Positions 38,801-52,400 of a DNA stretch of 64,000 nt are shown in pieces (the first letter of the stretch is position 1; each line of letters starts with the position of its first letter). Position numbers and translations under genes: made by a program. A model generated the notes under the pieces. That model worked only from the letters and a program-made list of their open reading frames with translations, searched no databases and was not told where the DNA came from. Source of the stretch: Tanytarsus gracilentus (lineage: Eukaryota; Arthropoda; Insecta; Diptera; Chironomidae); assembly GCA_038502055.1 (NCBI GenBank), contig JAXRKN010000043.1, positions 6,820,001 through 6,884,000 on the forward strand, in the 5' to 3' direction.

Positions 38801-41600
38801 GATGGCGGCATTTAACGTGATGAGGAACATCCTATCTGGAAAAAATTTGCATGCAATGCATTAAGCCCGAAAAAATTTGCGTCTATAAATACAACATATG
38901 GCTCTGAGAAAGTGCTTTAAAAAAATTGTTTTTAATACGCTTTTATCGCTGCGTTCACACACAGAGTGTCTCTCTCACTCACATCATGATCGAGAATTTC
39001 GCTTCTTATTACTTTTTCCGCATATACACGCTTCACATTAAATTTTATATATTTTTTTTTTCATTGTTGTATATGCCCCGTCGACGACTCGATTACATTC
39101 GAGAAAAATTATGAGGAAAAATAGCAAGAAGAAAACAACCACAAGCTTGTATGGAGCAAACAAAATGAAAATAATGCCATAGAATCATATGTGCAACTTT
39201 ATTTTGACACGAGCTGTTTATAAACGAAAAAGTTGCAAATGAGTTTGTTATTCCTCAACACAAATTCAATTCCTGCTCTTTTTCGCTGTTGTTTGTGCAT
39301 ATTGCGACTTACTTTTGTTTTTTCTGCATTGCAGTTTTTACGTGGGCTTGATAAAAAAAATTATTTATAAAAACTCCCGCTTAAATTAACGGCCATGTTT
39401 CACTTCCGATCGGTCCATTCATTGAAACTCAATCGCATCTCTAAACTCGATACATTGTAGAAGAGAAAAAAAATTGCAACTTGACGATGCGCACGATGTG
39501 AGCTAGAAATGAAACCAAGAAGAAAAAAAATACGAGACGCATTCTGAAATTGCCTTAACCTTTCCCAACAAATACTTCTCTAAATTCCTGAATTGCGATT
39601 TCAATGATCCCTAGTCGAGTCTATTTTTTCGAGAAAAAAAAACGGCTAGTTTATGTTCAGGTAGAAAAAGATTTTCTTTCCTTCTTCTTCTTTTTGATTT
39701 TAAACGTACTCAACCCTAATGGGTAACTTCTGATGAAAGACGAGTGACAGAGGGAAGTCAGATTCGTGTGCACATCCATAAAAGAAGATTTCTTGTGCAC
39801 AGTGGATTTATTTATTTTTGGATAATGCACAAAAAATAATACCTGTTTGTATTTATTTTTTTTGTTGTTTTTGCTGATAACGAGAGTTGTGTGAAGGAAC
39901 AAGAATTCCTCAGATAACAAATGAACTTGATGTGTAAACATTATTCAGTGACCTTGGCAGTATTTAGAAAGAACTTTTTTTGTGTTTGCATAAACTAAAA
40001 TTTCATAGAAGGTCGAAGCCCTTTACTGAATGTAATTTTTAAGTGGAAAATTTTGCGTCGTATTTTTTTTTGCCGGCAAAAGAATCACCCGAAAAAAAAG
40101 CAACCTTGATAGAGTTCGTTGATGTTCTTTTTTCTTGTGCGGCTCATCATCATCATATAAAGGCAGCAAAGAGAATATATATAATGGTGTGAAAGGAGCA
40201 ACAAACAGTTTAATGTATAGCTGAAGAGCTCAAGACTGCTAGACAGCGAGAGCCAAAAGAAGCCGAGAAAGAGGGAGAAAAGCATACAAGTACAATGACC
40301 TCAATATTTAAAGCTGTGTTGGGATGTTTACTAATGCTCTTGTTGTGCGACGACGAAACAGTGAAGCGATCAACGCTGAATGAGTAAATGAAAATGGGAA
40401 CATTACAATGGTGTAATTGCGGAATTTTAAAAAAGTTTCTGAGAGAGAATTTTTTTTATTATTGAGGTGAATGTTGATGCAGGCATTCATGAATGGCATT
40501 GAGAGCTCTCCCTCCATGTGCAAAAAAAAATAATAATAATAAAATATTATTTCGAATATAATAGTGAACGTAATACACGACGAGTGAGTCTCATTACGTC
40601 TCTCAGTGCTCTGCAAAAAATAAAAGCCTTTCACTTTCTCTTTTTTTTTTCGTACACACTCAAGCTGTGCCAATTTATTTTATTTTTTAAAAGGATTGAA
40701 TTAAAAAAAAGTTGCATAAGTCAAAGTGTCCAAAGTCATCTCACATTCTTGGAGAAAATATTTCTCATACGCGTGTGTCGAGGTTCGAATGTTTTTGCGC
40801 CAAAATAAAATCGTACATTCTCCATTGAATGTATATTGTTGAAACAGTTGCTCTCTGAAGAGTGAAAAGTCAAGACCGATTTTTGAGGCCGCTGCTGTGA
40901 ATTAAGAAATTTATTTTGAAAAAGTGCAATAATGCGACTTGAAAGTGTTTCTCATGTGAGTTTTAAGAATTTTTTTTCGAATGTGAACAAAGCCATCAAT
41001 TTTTTTTGGACAGTCAACGATAAAAATATCATTGAACTTGTCTGCATTGCTAGCACCTGCGCAGTTTTATCCTTAAAACGCGTCGGGTGAAAAAAATTTG
41101 CCGCATTTTATTAAAAAAAATTCGTCGAGATGTCATCGACGAATGCAAGTTTGGTGTGAAATTTTAGAACGAGAAGAAAATCCAGTTTGTGAAATTTTTC
41201 ATATTCGCAAAATGCCTACATGACTTGCTGTTCATTCTGCAAAATAAAAAAGACTCTTTTCATTGCTGCATATAGCGGTGAGCGTAATGTTTCACGTGGT
41301 TAATGTATTTGTGAGTGAGAGCATTACACTCGCATAGTAAGCAGACACACGGCATGTGTGCGATTGTGTGTATTGTAGAGAGAGAAAAAAAAGTTATTAA
41401 TGAATGGCTGAAGAGAAATTTTCACCAACATTTTATGGTCAGTTGTTGAAAAAGTTTCTGCAAGAATCAACGCTGGAATTGTAGAAATTTTTCTCGTTAA
41501 AATCCATTGCGAGAAAAAAAATTCCAAAACCCACAATAATAAAAAAAAACTATCAAGTTTTAATTGAGAAAAAACTCTTTTGTGTGAGTGAACTTTTAAT
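35887..41600. other. Long non-coding interval upstream of Oga
   Basis: About 5.7 kb of AT-rich sequence. Apart from the foldback element at 38031-38530, it shows only short open frames rich in Lys/Phe/Leu codons with no family resemblance. The final part (roughly 40.8-41.6 kb) may include 5' UTR of the locus beginning at 41601. Confidence 0.5.
38031..38530. mobile_element. Foldback / long inverted-repeat element
   Basis: Two imperfect arms of about 230 nt (roughly 38031-38266 and 38295-38530) around a 28-nt loop. The inner ends are perfect (GAGAAGTGGAGCGGT / ACCGCTCCACTTCTC). The outer ends pair AAAAATTTAACAAC with GTTGTTAAATTTTT. Internal matches include ATTTCGCACGGAAAAG with its complement near 38475. 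No ORF. Identity is seen directly; calling it a MITE-like foldback transposon is inference. Confidence 0.75.
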
Positions 41601-42027
41601 ATGGATGTGGTGACAGTTTTGCTTTGCTTAGTCATCGAATTGATAGTGTACTTTTGGCTAATCTTCTGGGCGATACACTTGTTTGAGGTAAATGACATCT
41701 TCGTTGTTAAAACGGCAATGCGAGCCGAGCCAATAAACACATTTGCGTGACGTCATGCGTTTGCGAAAAAAAAAATCTTTTTCTTTCCAATTTCTTACAA
41801 GATCAGCGAAAAAAAATCATGACCTACAAAAAATTGAATTTTAACATTTTTTTTTCGTTCTCTCACCTCTTTTTTAGGCAACCTACATTTTCAACAATTT
41901 TTATCAACTTAGCCGAAGTACGTCAGCTTATTCTACCACAGGATTGTTTAGAACTTTATCACGACTACCATACAATCTTTTGCAAGAAGATCATTTATTC
42001 TTGCTGAACAATTTAAGACGTGAATGA
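41601..42027 (+). CDS. Putative spliced single-pass membrane micropeptide upstream of SINHCAF
   Basis: Predicted 78-aa protein from exons 41601-41687 and 41878-42027 (phase 0 junction GAG|GCA; donor GAG|GTAAAT, acceptor preceded by CTCTTTTTTAG). The first ATG is preceded by an in-frame TGA. Residues 3-28 (VVTVLLCLVIELIVYFWLI then FWAIHLF) form one strongly hydrophobic helix, and the rest is polar with a basic end (NNLRRE). The stop lies 104 nt before the SINHCAF ATG with no AATAAA between, so the two ORFs may share one transcript. I do not recognise the protein. It could be a real smORF peptide or a translated upstream ORF controlling SINHCAF. Evidence is splice consensus, phase and hydrophobicity only. 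Confidence 0.45.
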
Positions 42028-42131
42028 TAAAAAATCATTGTGTGTGAAGTGCAGTTAAAAAAAAGACTAAATTAGTGAGAGAGAGAAAAAAATATATTTG
42101 AAAGAAACAATTAAAAAGAAAATCTTCAGAG

Positions 42132-43515
42132 ATGTTTTCGTTTCATAAGCCGAAAGTTTATCGGAGTACGGCTGGATGTTGTATTTGCAAGGCAAAATCA
42201 TCAAGGTAAAATTTCCATCTCATTTAGACATCCGGTGGGAAAATTTATTAATAAAATTCTCATTTTTGCAGCTCACGATTCACAGACTCAAAGAAATATG
42301 AGACAGATTTTATTCAGTGCTTCCAGCTGGATTCACCGCGACGTGGCGAAATTTGTAATGCGTGCGTTCTACTCGTCAAGCGTTTCAAGCGTTTGCCGGC
42401 GGGAAGCAATAGACATTGGGGACATGTGGTCGATGCTCGAACTGGTCCCGGTCTGAAGTCAATGACAAAATTCAAAAAACGAAAGGAGGAGCAGGAGGGC
42501 AAAGATTTAAATTATGTCAGCAAGATCTTTAAGAAGAACAAGAAAAAGACTTTTAAGAAGGAAACGAGCTCACTCGGTGGTTCTTCTGATGACTCACCGC
42601 CCTCGCCCACTGAATCACAGGCAAGCGACGACTATGACGATGGCATTTTCGAGAAGAAATTCTTCTCATATTCGACACGTGCGCAACAAGTAAAGCGAAA
42701 AGAGGCAGCAAAGTTGGTTAAGAGGAGAAGAAAAAATCCGCACCCGGCAAAATTGTGCTGGCCAGCCAATCACTTTAATTTATTCAGTGATGTCGTGAGC
42801 GATGACCAGTGGCGTCAACGAACGACGTGTTGTGGGCTCATTTACGAGTGCGAGGAACTTGAGGCCGTAATCATCAATGCAGCGTCATTTAAGCCTTGCC
42901 TTCGACATCAGCAGCAATCTCATACGACGATTGTCAGCAATCCACTTCCTCCGCCAAAAATGACTAACGCACCCACAACAATGACAATGACACCAGAAAC
43001 GACTTCAACTGCTATCAAGAAGCATCAATTATTTCTCAAACGCAATGCCGAACCATCCATCGTTGGAAAGTCGTGTGATATGATAAGTAGTAGTAATATT
43101 GAATTTAGCAGCAATAAAGAGAAGACTGAACTGATGGAGAAAGACAATATGAAAAAGGGTAAGAAGAAAAAATGGACTCAATCGTTGTGTGCGTAATTTT
43201 AACAAAGAATTTCTTTCTCTAGGTCATGGAAAGATGGATGACATTCTTAATGAGAACTCATATGAGACGGCAACGAGTAAGTTACTTCTAGAGCTTACAC
43301 AAGAGAAGATAATTAAACCGCAAATTATCAATCCACTCATGAGTGTCAATGGCGATAAAATGTCACTGCTGAAATTTAAGCTCGCCAATATGGCTCGATT
43401 CGTTGGCAATGACAACTCGTCCGATTCCGGCTATGAGGAAGTTCAGGATGGCAATAAACTCTTGGCATCAATCGCTCAAATGCCACCGCCGGCTGACGTT
43501 CTACAATCACTTTGA
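42132..43515 (+). CDS. SIN3-HDAC complex-associated factor (SINHCAF/FAM60A homologue)
   Basis: Subunit of the SIN3/HDAC co-repressor complex, nuclear. Exons are 42132-42205, 42272-43158 and 43223-43515 (417 aa; introns 66 and 64 nt). The N-terminus matches the family closely: MFSFHKPKVYRSTAGCCICK, then SSRFTDSKKYETDF, GEICNACVLLVKRFKRLPAG and HWGHVVDARTGPGLK, with the paired cysteines of a zinc-binding fold. The second family block is QRTTCCGLIYECEELEAVII followed by FKPC. Between them is a Lys/Ser-rich linker. The C-terminal roughly 150 residues have no counterpart in the roughly 220-aa vertebrate proteins and look like an insect extension. It lies just downstream of the putative micropeptide ORF. 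Confidence 0.9.
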
Positions 43516-46477
43516 GTTATCATAAATTAATTTTTTTTCTCTTCGTAGTTCCGATAAATTTTTAACTCAACCCCTTTTTTTATGATTAGAGAAAAAAAAG
43601 TAAAGCTAGAAAAGTATAAATTAATTTAATGTTTAATTAATTATTGATGTCTCTTTAGAACAAATTTCACGCACATTTAAAGTAATTTCAAATTTAAGAT
43701 TTCAGTTTTAAATTTAACGTGATGAACCAAAAAAAAATGATAGAGAAGAGAAACTTATATAGATAAAAACTTGAAATTTGTTAGTGAAAAAAAAAGTAAT
43801 TGACACAACCTCTATAGAAAAACTGCCACATTGATACACATTAGAAAATGAAAGAGAGTACAGGACTACAGGAATTTACTAACGAGAAATTTTTGTATCA
43901 TGTGTTGATGAATTATCGATGGGCTCTAAAATAACTTTCTTCCCAATATATATAATATAAATGAAACTTCCTCAGATGAACCACAAAAAAGCATTTTTTA
44001 ATACTGCAGGATGAAAAGCTCTTTTATAAAGTCTCGATTTTTTTACATGAAAATTTTGAAGGAGATAATTTTTCTCGGTAATGAGATGGTAAATTTTCTA
44101 AAGGGATGGATCTATCCTTGAATGAAAAAAAAATCTCATTACTCGACACAAAATTTTCTCAACCATCACTAAATTATTATCACACACACACTCTAGAATA
44201 GAATTGATTAAGTGTTTAATATTGTAAAAATCGTTTGCATGAGAATTAGCAGAAATGATAATTAAGTTTAAGAGTAAAGAAAGCGAATAACATGAGAAAT
44301 CAGCATTTTATACGACTTGCGATGAATGAAGAAGAAAAAAGTGAATATACACAACATACACATATTATTTATAAGGCAATCAAAAAAAAGTTTCTTAAAC
44401 TATTTAAGCGTGAAAAGAAGTTGAGATTTCATACTCCATTTTTTACCGATTTAACATTGCGAGAAATGAAAAAAAAAGGATAAATAACCACATATTATTC
44501 AACTTGAATGAAAAAAAGTGAAAACATGGAGCTGTTTTGAATTTTTTAAAAAAAAATAGATAAATAACTAATCAGTATTTTTATCATCTAAATGATAAAC
44601 TCTATATTAATTATTATTTTCGAACTTTAATTTTAAGTTGAATCTCTTTGAAAAAAAAAGTTGGAAATTAGTGCGATGAAAAAAAATTTTGTAAATCGCC
44701 ACATGAAACCCAATGGAACAATTATAAAGTGACAAAATGGTCTGAGATGATAGAAAAGATTTTTCTAAATCTATTTTTTAAATAAGAAGAAAATTTGAGA
44801 AAGTACTGCGGAATTTTGTAAGTGATGAGAATTAGTGAAAGTTTGCGAAAAGAAAGTCCTCAATTTATTTTTCTATTTAATCTCTTCTAAAAAATATTTA
44901 TTAAAAAAATTAAACGAAAAAATTTAGAACTTAATTTATTTTTTCACTTAAATTCGTGAGAAAATAAATTAAGTGAGAATTTTTCGTTCGCTTGTCTTCA
45001 GACAATGAGAAATTATCTTAATTTATATTTCATTAGTAACTAGTAGAAATTAAGGACGCGAAAAAAAATCACAAACATTTAGTTTAATTATTTTTAGTAG
45101 CCGAAAGTGTGGAGAGACAAAAAAATATTTTCTTAAAAATGGGAGTTGCAATCACAAAAATTATTGTTGTGGAGCATCTCGATGCTCTTCAGTTAGCGAC
45201 ACTTCTCAAATCAAACTATGATCGATGTAATCATTCCAAATATACATTTTTGTATAAATTTTAATTATAGTTTTTTTTGCCCCACTTTATATAAACTTAA
45301 AATCAATTTTGTGTCAAGAATATTTAAAAAAAGTTCTAAAATGTTTGTGATCTTATTTTTTATTGAAGGAAATTCTCTGTGCATTTTTTAATCTACAAAG
45401 TGTAGATTTTTTTTGTGTAATTTAAGAAAGAAGTTTTTCATGACATTTAAACCGACCCGAAGTACCCGAAAAAAAGAAAGAAATTGAAATTCATTTTTCT
45501 ATTTAAATCCCGACTCAAACATTTTTTATAGACGAATAATTTTGTAAAAAGAAATTTCTGCAATATTTAATTAATTATAGTATTTCTTAATGAACTTATT
45601 ATTATTATTATTATTTTGCAACAAACTATCAAAAAGAGCGACGAAGTTAAGTTGAAACCAAATTGTTTCTACTGCTTAGTTGAAAATTACAATCATCAAT
45701 CATTTTCCAGAAGAAAAAACGGCAAAAATTTAAATAAAAATCATATAACTCTTAATAAAAAAAAATTATGTCTTTATTTTATTTTTCAGGATAAATTTTA
45801 TAAAATTGACATGCATCGGAATTTATTTCAGCTTTCACTCTTAAAGTTTTAATAATACTTTTTTAAAAATATTCTCTCAAATTTTTCTTGTCATCTCGCA
45901 GCATAAAATAAAGTTCCAAGAGAGTCGATTAAAATTGTGAATATTAACGAGAGATTTTGATATTTTTAATCCATTTCCCTCTTGGCTGGGAGTCGATCGA
46001 GTAAAGTTGAAGAAGATTAAATTTTTATTTTTGTGGGGTTATATAATTAGTGATGTCAATCTAGTTAAAAATTAATTTGTGAAAATTTGAAGATTCAGAG
46101 ACCGTTGAAAATTACAAATTTTAGTGTATTTAAAAAATTTAACAATTGTGACATCATTAACGCACAAATTTGACTGATAACGGATGAAGTTGGTCACTTA
46201 CTGAGTAAAAAATAAATTAATTAAAAAATTAGTAACAAGTGAATTAAAGAAGTTGTAGTCACACTTGTGCGTTAATATCCTCAAATAATTTGGATATAAT
46301 TAAAAAATTAAACTGTGAAAATTATCGAGATCACACCTCCACCTACACTAATCGATTAAGAGTGATAATTTTCACACGTGATAAAGGAAATTAAATTCCA
46401 CAAAGGTTGTTCCACTTAGCATCTTATCAGCCGCTTAAATTTACGATGTGCGCTTAATTTGTCAAAGCCGAAAGAAA
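43516..46477. other. Non-coding interval between SINHCAF and the SVEP1-like gene
   Basis: About 3 kb, very AT-rich with many A8-A10 runs. A 63-codon ATG-started frame at 44292-44483 is Lys-rich and unsupported. Just upstream of the SVEP1-like start are two short inverted repeats: CATTAACGCACAA / TTGTGCGTTAAT (about 46155 and 46265) and GTGAAAATTATC / GATAATTTTCAC (about 46314 and 46363). They may be promoter structure; no function can be read from them. Confidence 0.5.
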
Positions 46478-49400
46478 ATGAGCAAATTAATCACTTTAAT
46501 ATGTTTATTGATAATTAACATCAACATTAATGTGTGTCAAATCGGGTCGGCTGATTATTCATACGATGATGAGGAAATTTCCGAATCTACCCAGCCGGCA
46601 TTGAGTACAACAACAACGACTGAAAAAATGCCGCACAACATTGATAAGGAAGATGAGGAAAGAAGAAAACTGGAAAATGACGTAATTAAGACGCAGCTCG
46701 ACGTGATGAGTAACACGTTCAGAAAAATTATCAACAAAATAAAAATGAAGCATAAAATCGACATGGTTTTTCTGGTTGACTCGAGCTCGTCGGTGGGCAA
46801 AGAAAATTTTGGCAACGAAATAAGCTTTGTGAAAAGACTTTTGAGTGATTTCAACGTGAGTTTTAATTACACTCGAGTCGCACTAATCACTTTCAGTTCT
46901 CGATCGAAAATTGTGAGTAAATTTCTGATTTTTTTTTGCTAAATCAAAGAAAAAAATAATTTCAGTCGACTCACATCAATCAAATTTCAAAAGTGTCCGA
47001 GGAAAACGACAAATGCGTGCTTTTAAATTATCAAATACCAAACATCACGTACAGCGGAGGCGGAACTAACACCTTTGGTGCTTTATTGAAAGCTAAAGTA
47101 TTTAAAATGTTTTTAAAAATTAACAAATTATTTTATTGTATTTTTCTAGGACATTCTTGAGCACTCGAAACGAAAGCACAGCAAGAAAATTGTGGTGCTA
47201 ATAACTGATGGTTTTTCTAATGGTCGAAATCCGAAGCCAGTTGCTGAGGAAATCAAGTCGAAAAATATTACAATTTTTACGGTCGGCATTAGCAGCGGAA
47301 ATCTCGATGAACTCCGATCGATTAGCAGTAAACCAATTGAAAATTACAACTACATGCTCTCGAGCTTTTCTCTCTTTGAAAGCTTAGCAAGAAAAGCTCT
47401 TCATACTGACTACAAGACCGGCGTGATTTTGCCCGTATCAAGTTTCACTTATTGTGATTCGCTTTGCGATAAAAATGGAAGTTTAGCGTCGTGCTGCGAT
47501 TCAAACTCACAATGTGCTTGCAATTTTCATTCGGGTCACTATTCGTGCATCTGCAATCCAGGCTTTTATGGAACGGGATTAAGAGGCGGCTGCGACTTGT
47601 GTCCCAATGGAACTTACTGGAATTTTTGGAATTCTTGCTTCAACTGTCCCGACATAAATCACGAAACAAGAAAATCACCGGCGATGAGCATCAACGATTG
47701 CGTTTGTAAGAGTGGATATCGTGAGACACAAAAGAATCGATGTGAGGTGATTAAATGTCCGCTCTTGCCAGTGCCCGAGAATGGATATTTTGTGTCGTCG
47801 TCGTGCCTTAACACAATGAACTCTGCTTGCGGTGCTCGCTGCAAATCGGGATATCAATTGGTCGGCAGTTCCATTAGATTGTGTCAAGAGGATGGCACGT
47901 GGTCGGGTCACGAGACTGAGTGTGTTTGTAGGTTTAACATTTTTAATAATAAAATTTTTTAGTAAAATACTTTTTAAATAGTGAAAACCTGTCCGGCACT
48001 GACGATTCCATTTTTCGGAACTGGCTTTTGTCGAAATAGCGACTTGAACTTAACCATCGACTACTCGCCTAGAAACGCTTCATTTATGGAAAATTATGGT
48101 GTGGACGTGCAAAAATTGACCGATGAATTTCCAATCGATACCGAGTGCGTTTTCTCATGTGCTATTGGTTTCCACTTAACTGGAAGTAAAAAGAGACATT
48201 GCCTGCCAGTCGCGAAGTGGGATGGACTTCAAGCATCGTGCAAACGTGAGAAAATAATTTATTAATAAATTAAAATTAAATTTTAATTTTACGATTTAGA
48301 AATTCTCTGCCCAGCACTGCCGAAAATTCCATTCGGCACTTACGATTCCGATGAATGTTTTGAACAGAAATCTCAATTTGGCACCAACTGCACTGTGACA
48401 TGCGATGAAGGATTTGAGGTTAAAGGACCGTCGGTTAAAAATTGTGGAACAACGAGTGGCGGTCGAAACGGAGTTTGGACTCAAAAGAATAAAATTCCAA
48501 GATGTGTCGATGTGACACCGCCTCAAATTGTTTGTCCCAGCAATTATTCAATTGAGTTGAGTGGCAATAAAAGTTTCGTGTTGCTGTCATCGTTTGAATC
48601 TCTGAAAAAAATGGAAGATAATTCAGGTGGAAATGTAACTTTTTGGATTAAACCAGCGCTCAAAGAAAATGGAACTAAAATGTACAAAGGAAATTACACT
48701 TTTACTTATGTCGCGATTGACGAAGTCAAAAATAAAGCAAAATGTAATTTTACAATCACCATCATTGACCTGACTCCACCCTCGTTCGAGAACTGCATCG
48801 ACAATCAAACTATTTACATCTCGAGTGGTAAAAATGTGACCGTTGAGTGGGAAGAGCCGTTTGCTTTTGATCAAGTTGACGACAAAAATATAACGATCGA
48901 AAAAAATTTAACTCATGGTCCGCTCGAAATTGGCGAATATTCAGTTAACTACACGGCAATTGATCAATCGGGAAATCAAAATTCTTGCATCATAAAATTA
49001 TCGGTAAAAGAGAGAAAATGTGATGAACCCGAAGTTCCCGAAAACGGTCAGAGAATTTGTGCGAAAAATGACTCGATGAGTTGGTGCGATTATCGATGCA
49101 ATTTTGGCTATGGAATTATTGAAAATGATTCAGTTCTTGAGAGTGTCATGATGGACTGTGACAATGATAAAAGAATTTGGTCGAGAGAAAATATTCCCGA
49201 GTGCTCAGTCATCGAGCAGCCGAATTCGGTCGAGGAAGTTTTAACGATTTCTTTCATTTCGGATTCTTTGCTTTGCGAAAATTTCGTGAAAAAGGTTTGA
49301 ATTTTTTTGTTGCTTTTAAAATTTAAATTTATTTTTTAATCAGCAAGAAGACCTCGTTAAAGAGCTCAAAGAAGAGCTTTGCGGTAATCAAGATTGCGAA

Positions 49401-52400
49401 CTGACCACGGAACTTCCAGAGTGTATTGAAAATGACAATCATGACGACGCTTCATTCTACTCGATCAGCAAACGTGACACTCAATCGAAAGCTCTAAAGA
49501 AATCATCAAAAAGCGATCGATTCGAGTTGTACATAAAAATATCCAAAAATCTCGGATTATGGAAGCAAAACTCGACTAGATCGGAAAATGTTAAAAAAGT
49601 GAGGGAAGAACTGAAAAAAGTTAATTCAAGCGAGAAATTTAAGAAAAAGTTGAGAAATATGAATTTAGATTTGACGGCTTTGAAGCTTGATGAAAATGTT
49701 CAATGCAATCCGGGAAGTGTGTCAAGGAAACTGGTCTGTGGTGAGTTTCAATAAAAATTTTAGTTGAACATTTAAAAATTTAACGTAATTTTTTAACTCC
49801 ACAGTTCAATGCTCGAAAGGAACTTATCACGACATCACTTCCAATGCTTGCGTCTATTGTCCTTTGAGTACTTTCAATAATCTTCCTGGACAGACAAAAT
49901 GTTTAGATTGTCCTGAATTTCACTCGACTAGGAAAGGTGGAAGTCGATCGGAAATTGATTGCCGGCAAATGTGCAAACCGGGAACTTTTGCGAGAATTAA
50001 AATACCAAAAAAGAACACGACATTACCAATAAATTTAAAGTCATTAAAACCTTTTTGCAGAAGTTGTGATGTCGGCGAATATCAATCGAGATATGATCAA
50101 ACTAGTTGCGAAAAATGTCCAGAAGGAATGACGTCGGAAAGAGGTTCAATGAGTGTTGAAAGTTGTTACAAAAAATATGAAGATTCTTGCGAAGAAATCA
50201 CATGTGGTGATAATGGAGAATGCAATCAGAGTGACTCGTTTTATAGGTTAAAAAGAGGATTTTAAAGTTATTTTAAAATTTTAACGGTTTTTTTTTATTT
50301 AAAGCTGCGAGTGCAACGACGGTTTCTATGGTCAAAATTGTGAAATTGCTGAGAATCCTTGCTCTTCCTCGCCTTGCTTCAACGATGGAGTTTGTAAAGC
50401 TTTGAATGTCACTCACTCGATCTGTGAATGTGAAGCTCAATATCAAGGCGCTTTCTGTGAATCTATTAAGGATCTTTGTAGTCAGAAAAATTGCATCAAC
50501 GGAGGAAATTGCTATGAAGTTAGTGATGAAGCTTATTGTGAATGTCTTCCGGGTTACGGAGGCGATTTATGTGAGATTGAAATTCAAATTGATTTCTGTG
50601 CAAATTCGCCATGTGGAAATGCAACTTGCGTCAACAAACAGGACGATTACGAGTGCATTTGTGGTGAGGGAGTTATTGGAAAGCGATGTCATCTTCAGCC
50701 ATGCGATTATGGTCCATGTCCCAAAAACTCTATTTGCATTAATCTTAAAAATCAAAAGACCACAAAAAATAGTTTCAAGTAAGAAAATTTGAAAAATTCG
50801 TTAAGTTTTTAAATTTTGCAATTTAACAGGTGCGAATGCTTTAAAGGGTTGAAAGGACTTAGATGCGACGAAATTGATAATCCGTGCCATCCTAACCCTT
50901 GCCATAATAATGCTGACTGTAGACCAAAATTATTGAGAAACCCCAAAAATGTCACGGCAGAGGAAAATGATGAAATTTTTAAAGAATTTTCTTGCAGGTT
51001 GGAAAATTAATTTTATTTCATTTTTTGAAAATTACTAAGACTCAATTTTTCAAGCTGTCCACCATATTTTTATGGAAATCGCTGCTCGAACTTTACCACC
51101 CCCGATTTCATCTTCAACTTTGAGAAATCCAGCGTCAACAATTATGTGAAATTTAATGGCCCAAAATATAATTTCACAGCTTTATCATTTTGCTCATGGA
51201 TTCAAACTAATGATCACTTCAATTATGGAAGCTTACTATCGTATGCGAACTATGAGCATGACAATGCTTTCACGTTTACCGACTATAACGGATTTGTTCT
51301 CTACGTCAATGGTGTCAATGTGATTACTGATATCAAAATCATCGACAATATTTGGCATTTTTTATGTGGTGAGTTGAAATTATTATTTTTCGAAATTAAA
51401 TAATTAACTGAAAAATTAAAAACTATTTTATTATCCTCAATTTTTTACAGCTTCATGGTCAATGGATGAGGGTCATTATGAAATATATCTCGATGGTCTT
51501 TTAAATGTTGAAGGATTTAATTTAAGTAAATCTACACCCATAAGTGGAAAAGGAATTTTTGTAATTGGGCAAGAGCAGGACAGTGTCGGAGGTAACTAAA
51601 TTATTTTACTAATTTAGAGCTATTAAATTTTTAGTGTAACCCACGAAGTGGTGTAACACTTATATGCGCCTATTTCCGTCCGTCCGTCCGTCTGTCTGTC
51701 TGTCCGTCTGTTCCATCGAGATCTCGGCTCCTGAGATAGCTAGAGACTTCTAGTTTTCGCCAAATGGTAGGTCTATGAATTTAGATTCGGCCATTTTAGG
51801 AATTATGAGGGTCATGACCACAGGTCGTGCCATGGACAGCCCTAAATGCCATTTTTCATACAAATTTCCTGTTATATGGCTTCATGTATGTCGTTGAACT
51901 CGTATTTGCATCAGGAATCGAAAGGCATTGATGATATTTGAGGAATGTCTATCATGGCCATCCAAGAGTGCCACCAATGTCCATCACGGCCGGCCAGTAG
52001 TGCCCCTAATGTCCATTTTTTAAAAGTATGGCTTCATGTACCTCGTTGAACTCGTAATTGCATCAGGAATTGATTAGCATTGATGATTTTTGAAGAATGA
52101 CCGTCACGGCCGGCCAGGAGTGTCCAAGGAATGCCACTAATGTCCATTTTTTAAAAGTATGGCTTCATGTACCTCGTTGAACTCGTAATTGCATCAGGAA
52201 TTGATTAGCATTGATGATTTTGAAGAATGACCGTCACGGCCGGCCAGGAGTGTCCAAGGAATGCCTCTAATGTCCATTTTTTAGAAGTATGGCTTCATGT
52301 ACCTCATTGAACTCGTAATTGCACCAGGAATCGATTGACATGGATCTGAAAATGGAACACAATGGAAAATGGAACACAATTGAAAACGGAACGCAATGGA

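Noticed and set aside
40920..41090. 53-codon ATG frame upstream of the micropeptide locus
   Set aside because: No hydrophobic or conserved feature; it contains a good donor-like CAT|GTGAGT and could be 5' UTR, but nothing supports translation.
44292..44483. 63-codon Lys-rich ATG frame between SINHCAF and the SVEP1-like gene
   Set aside because: Composition follows the A-rich background; no family, splice or poly(A) context.
46448..46477. Upstream extension of the SVEP1-like protein by ten residues
   Set aside because: It begins with GTG; the ATG at 46478 directly gives a good signal peptide.
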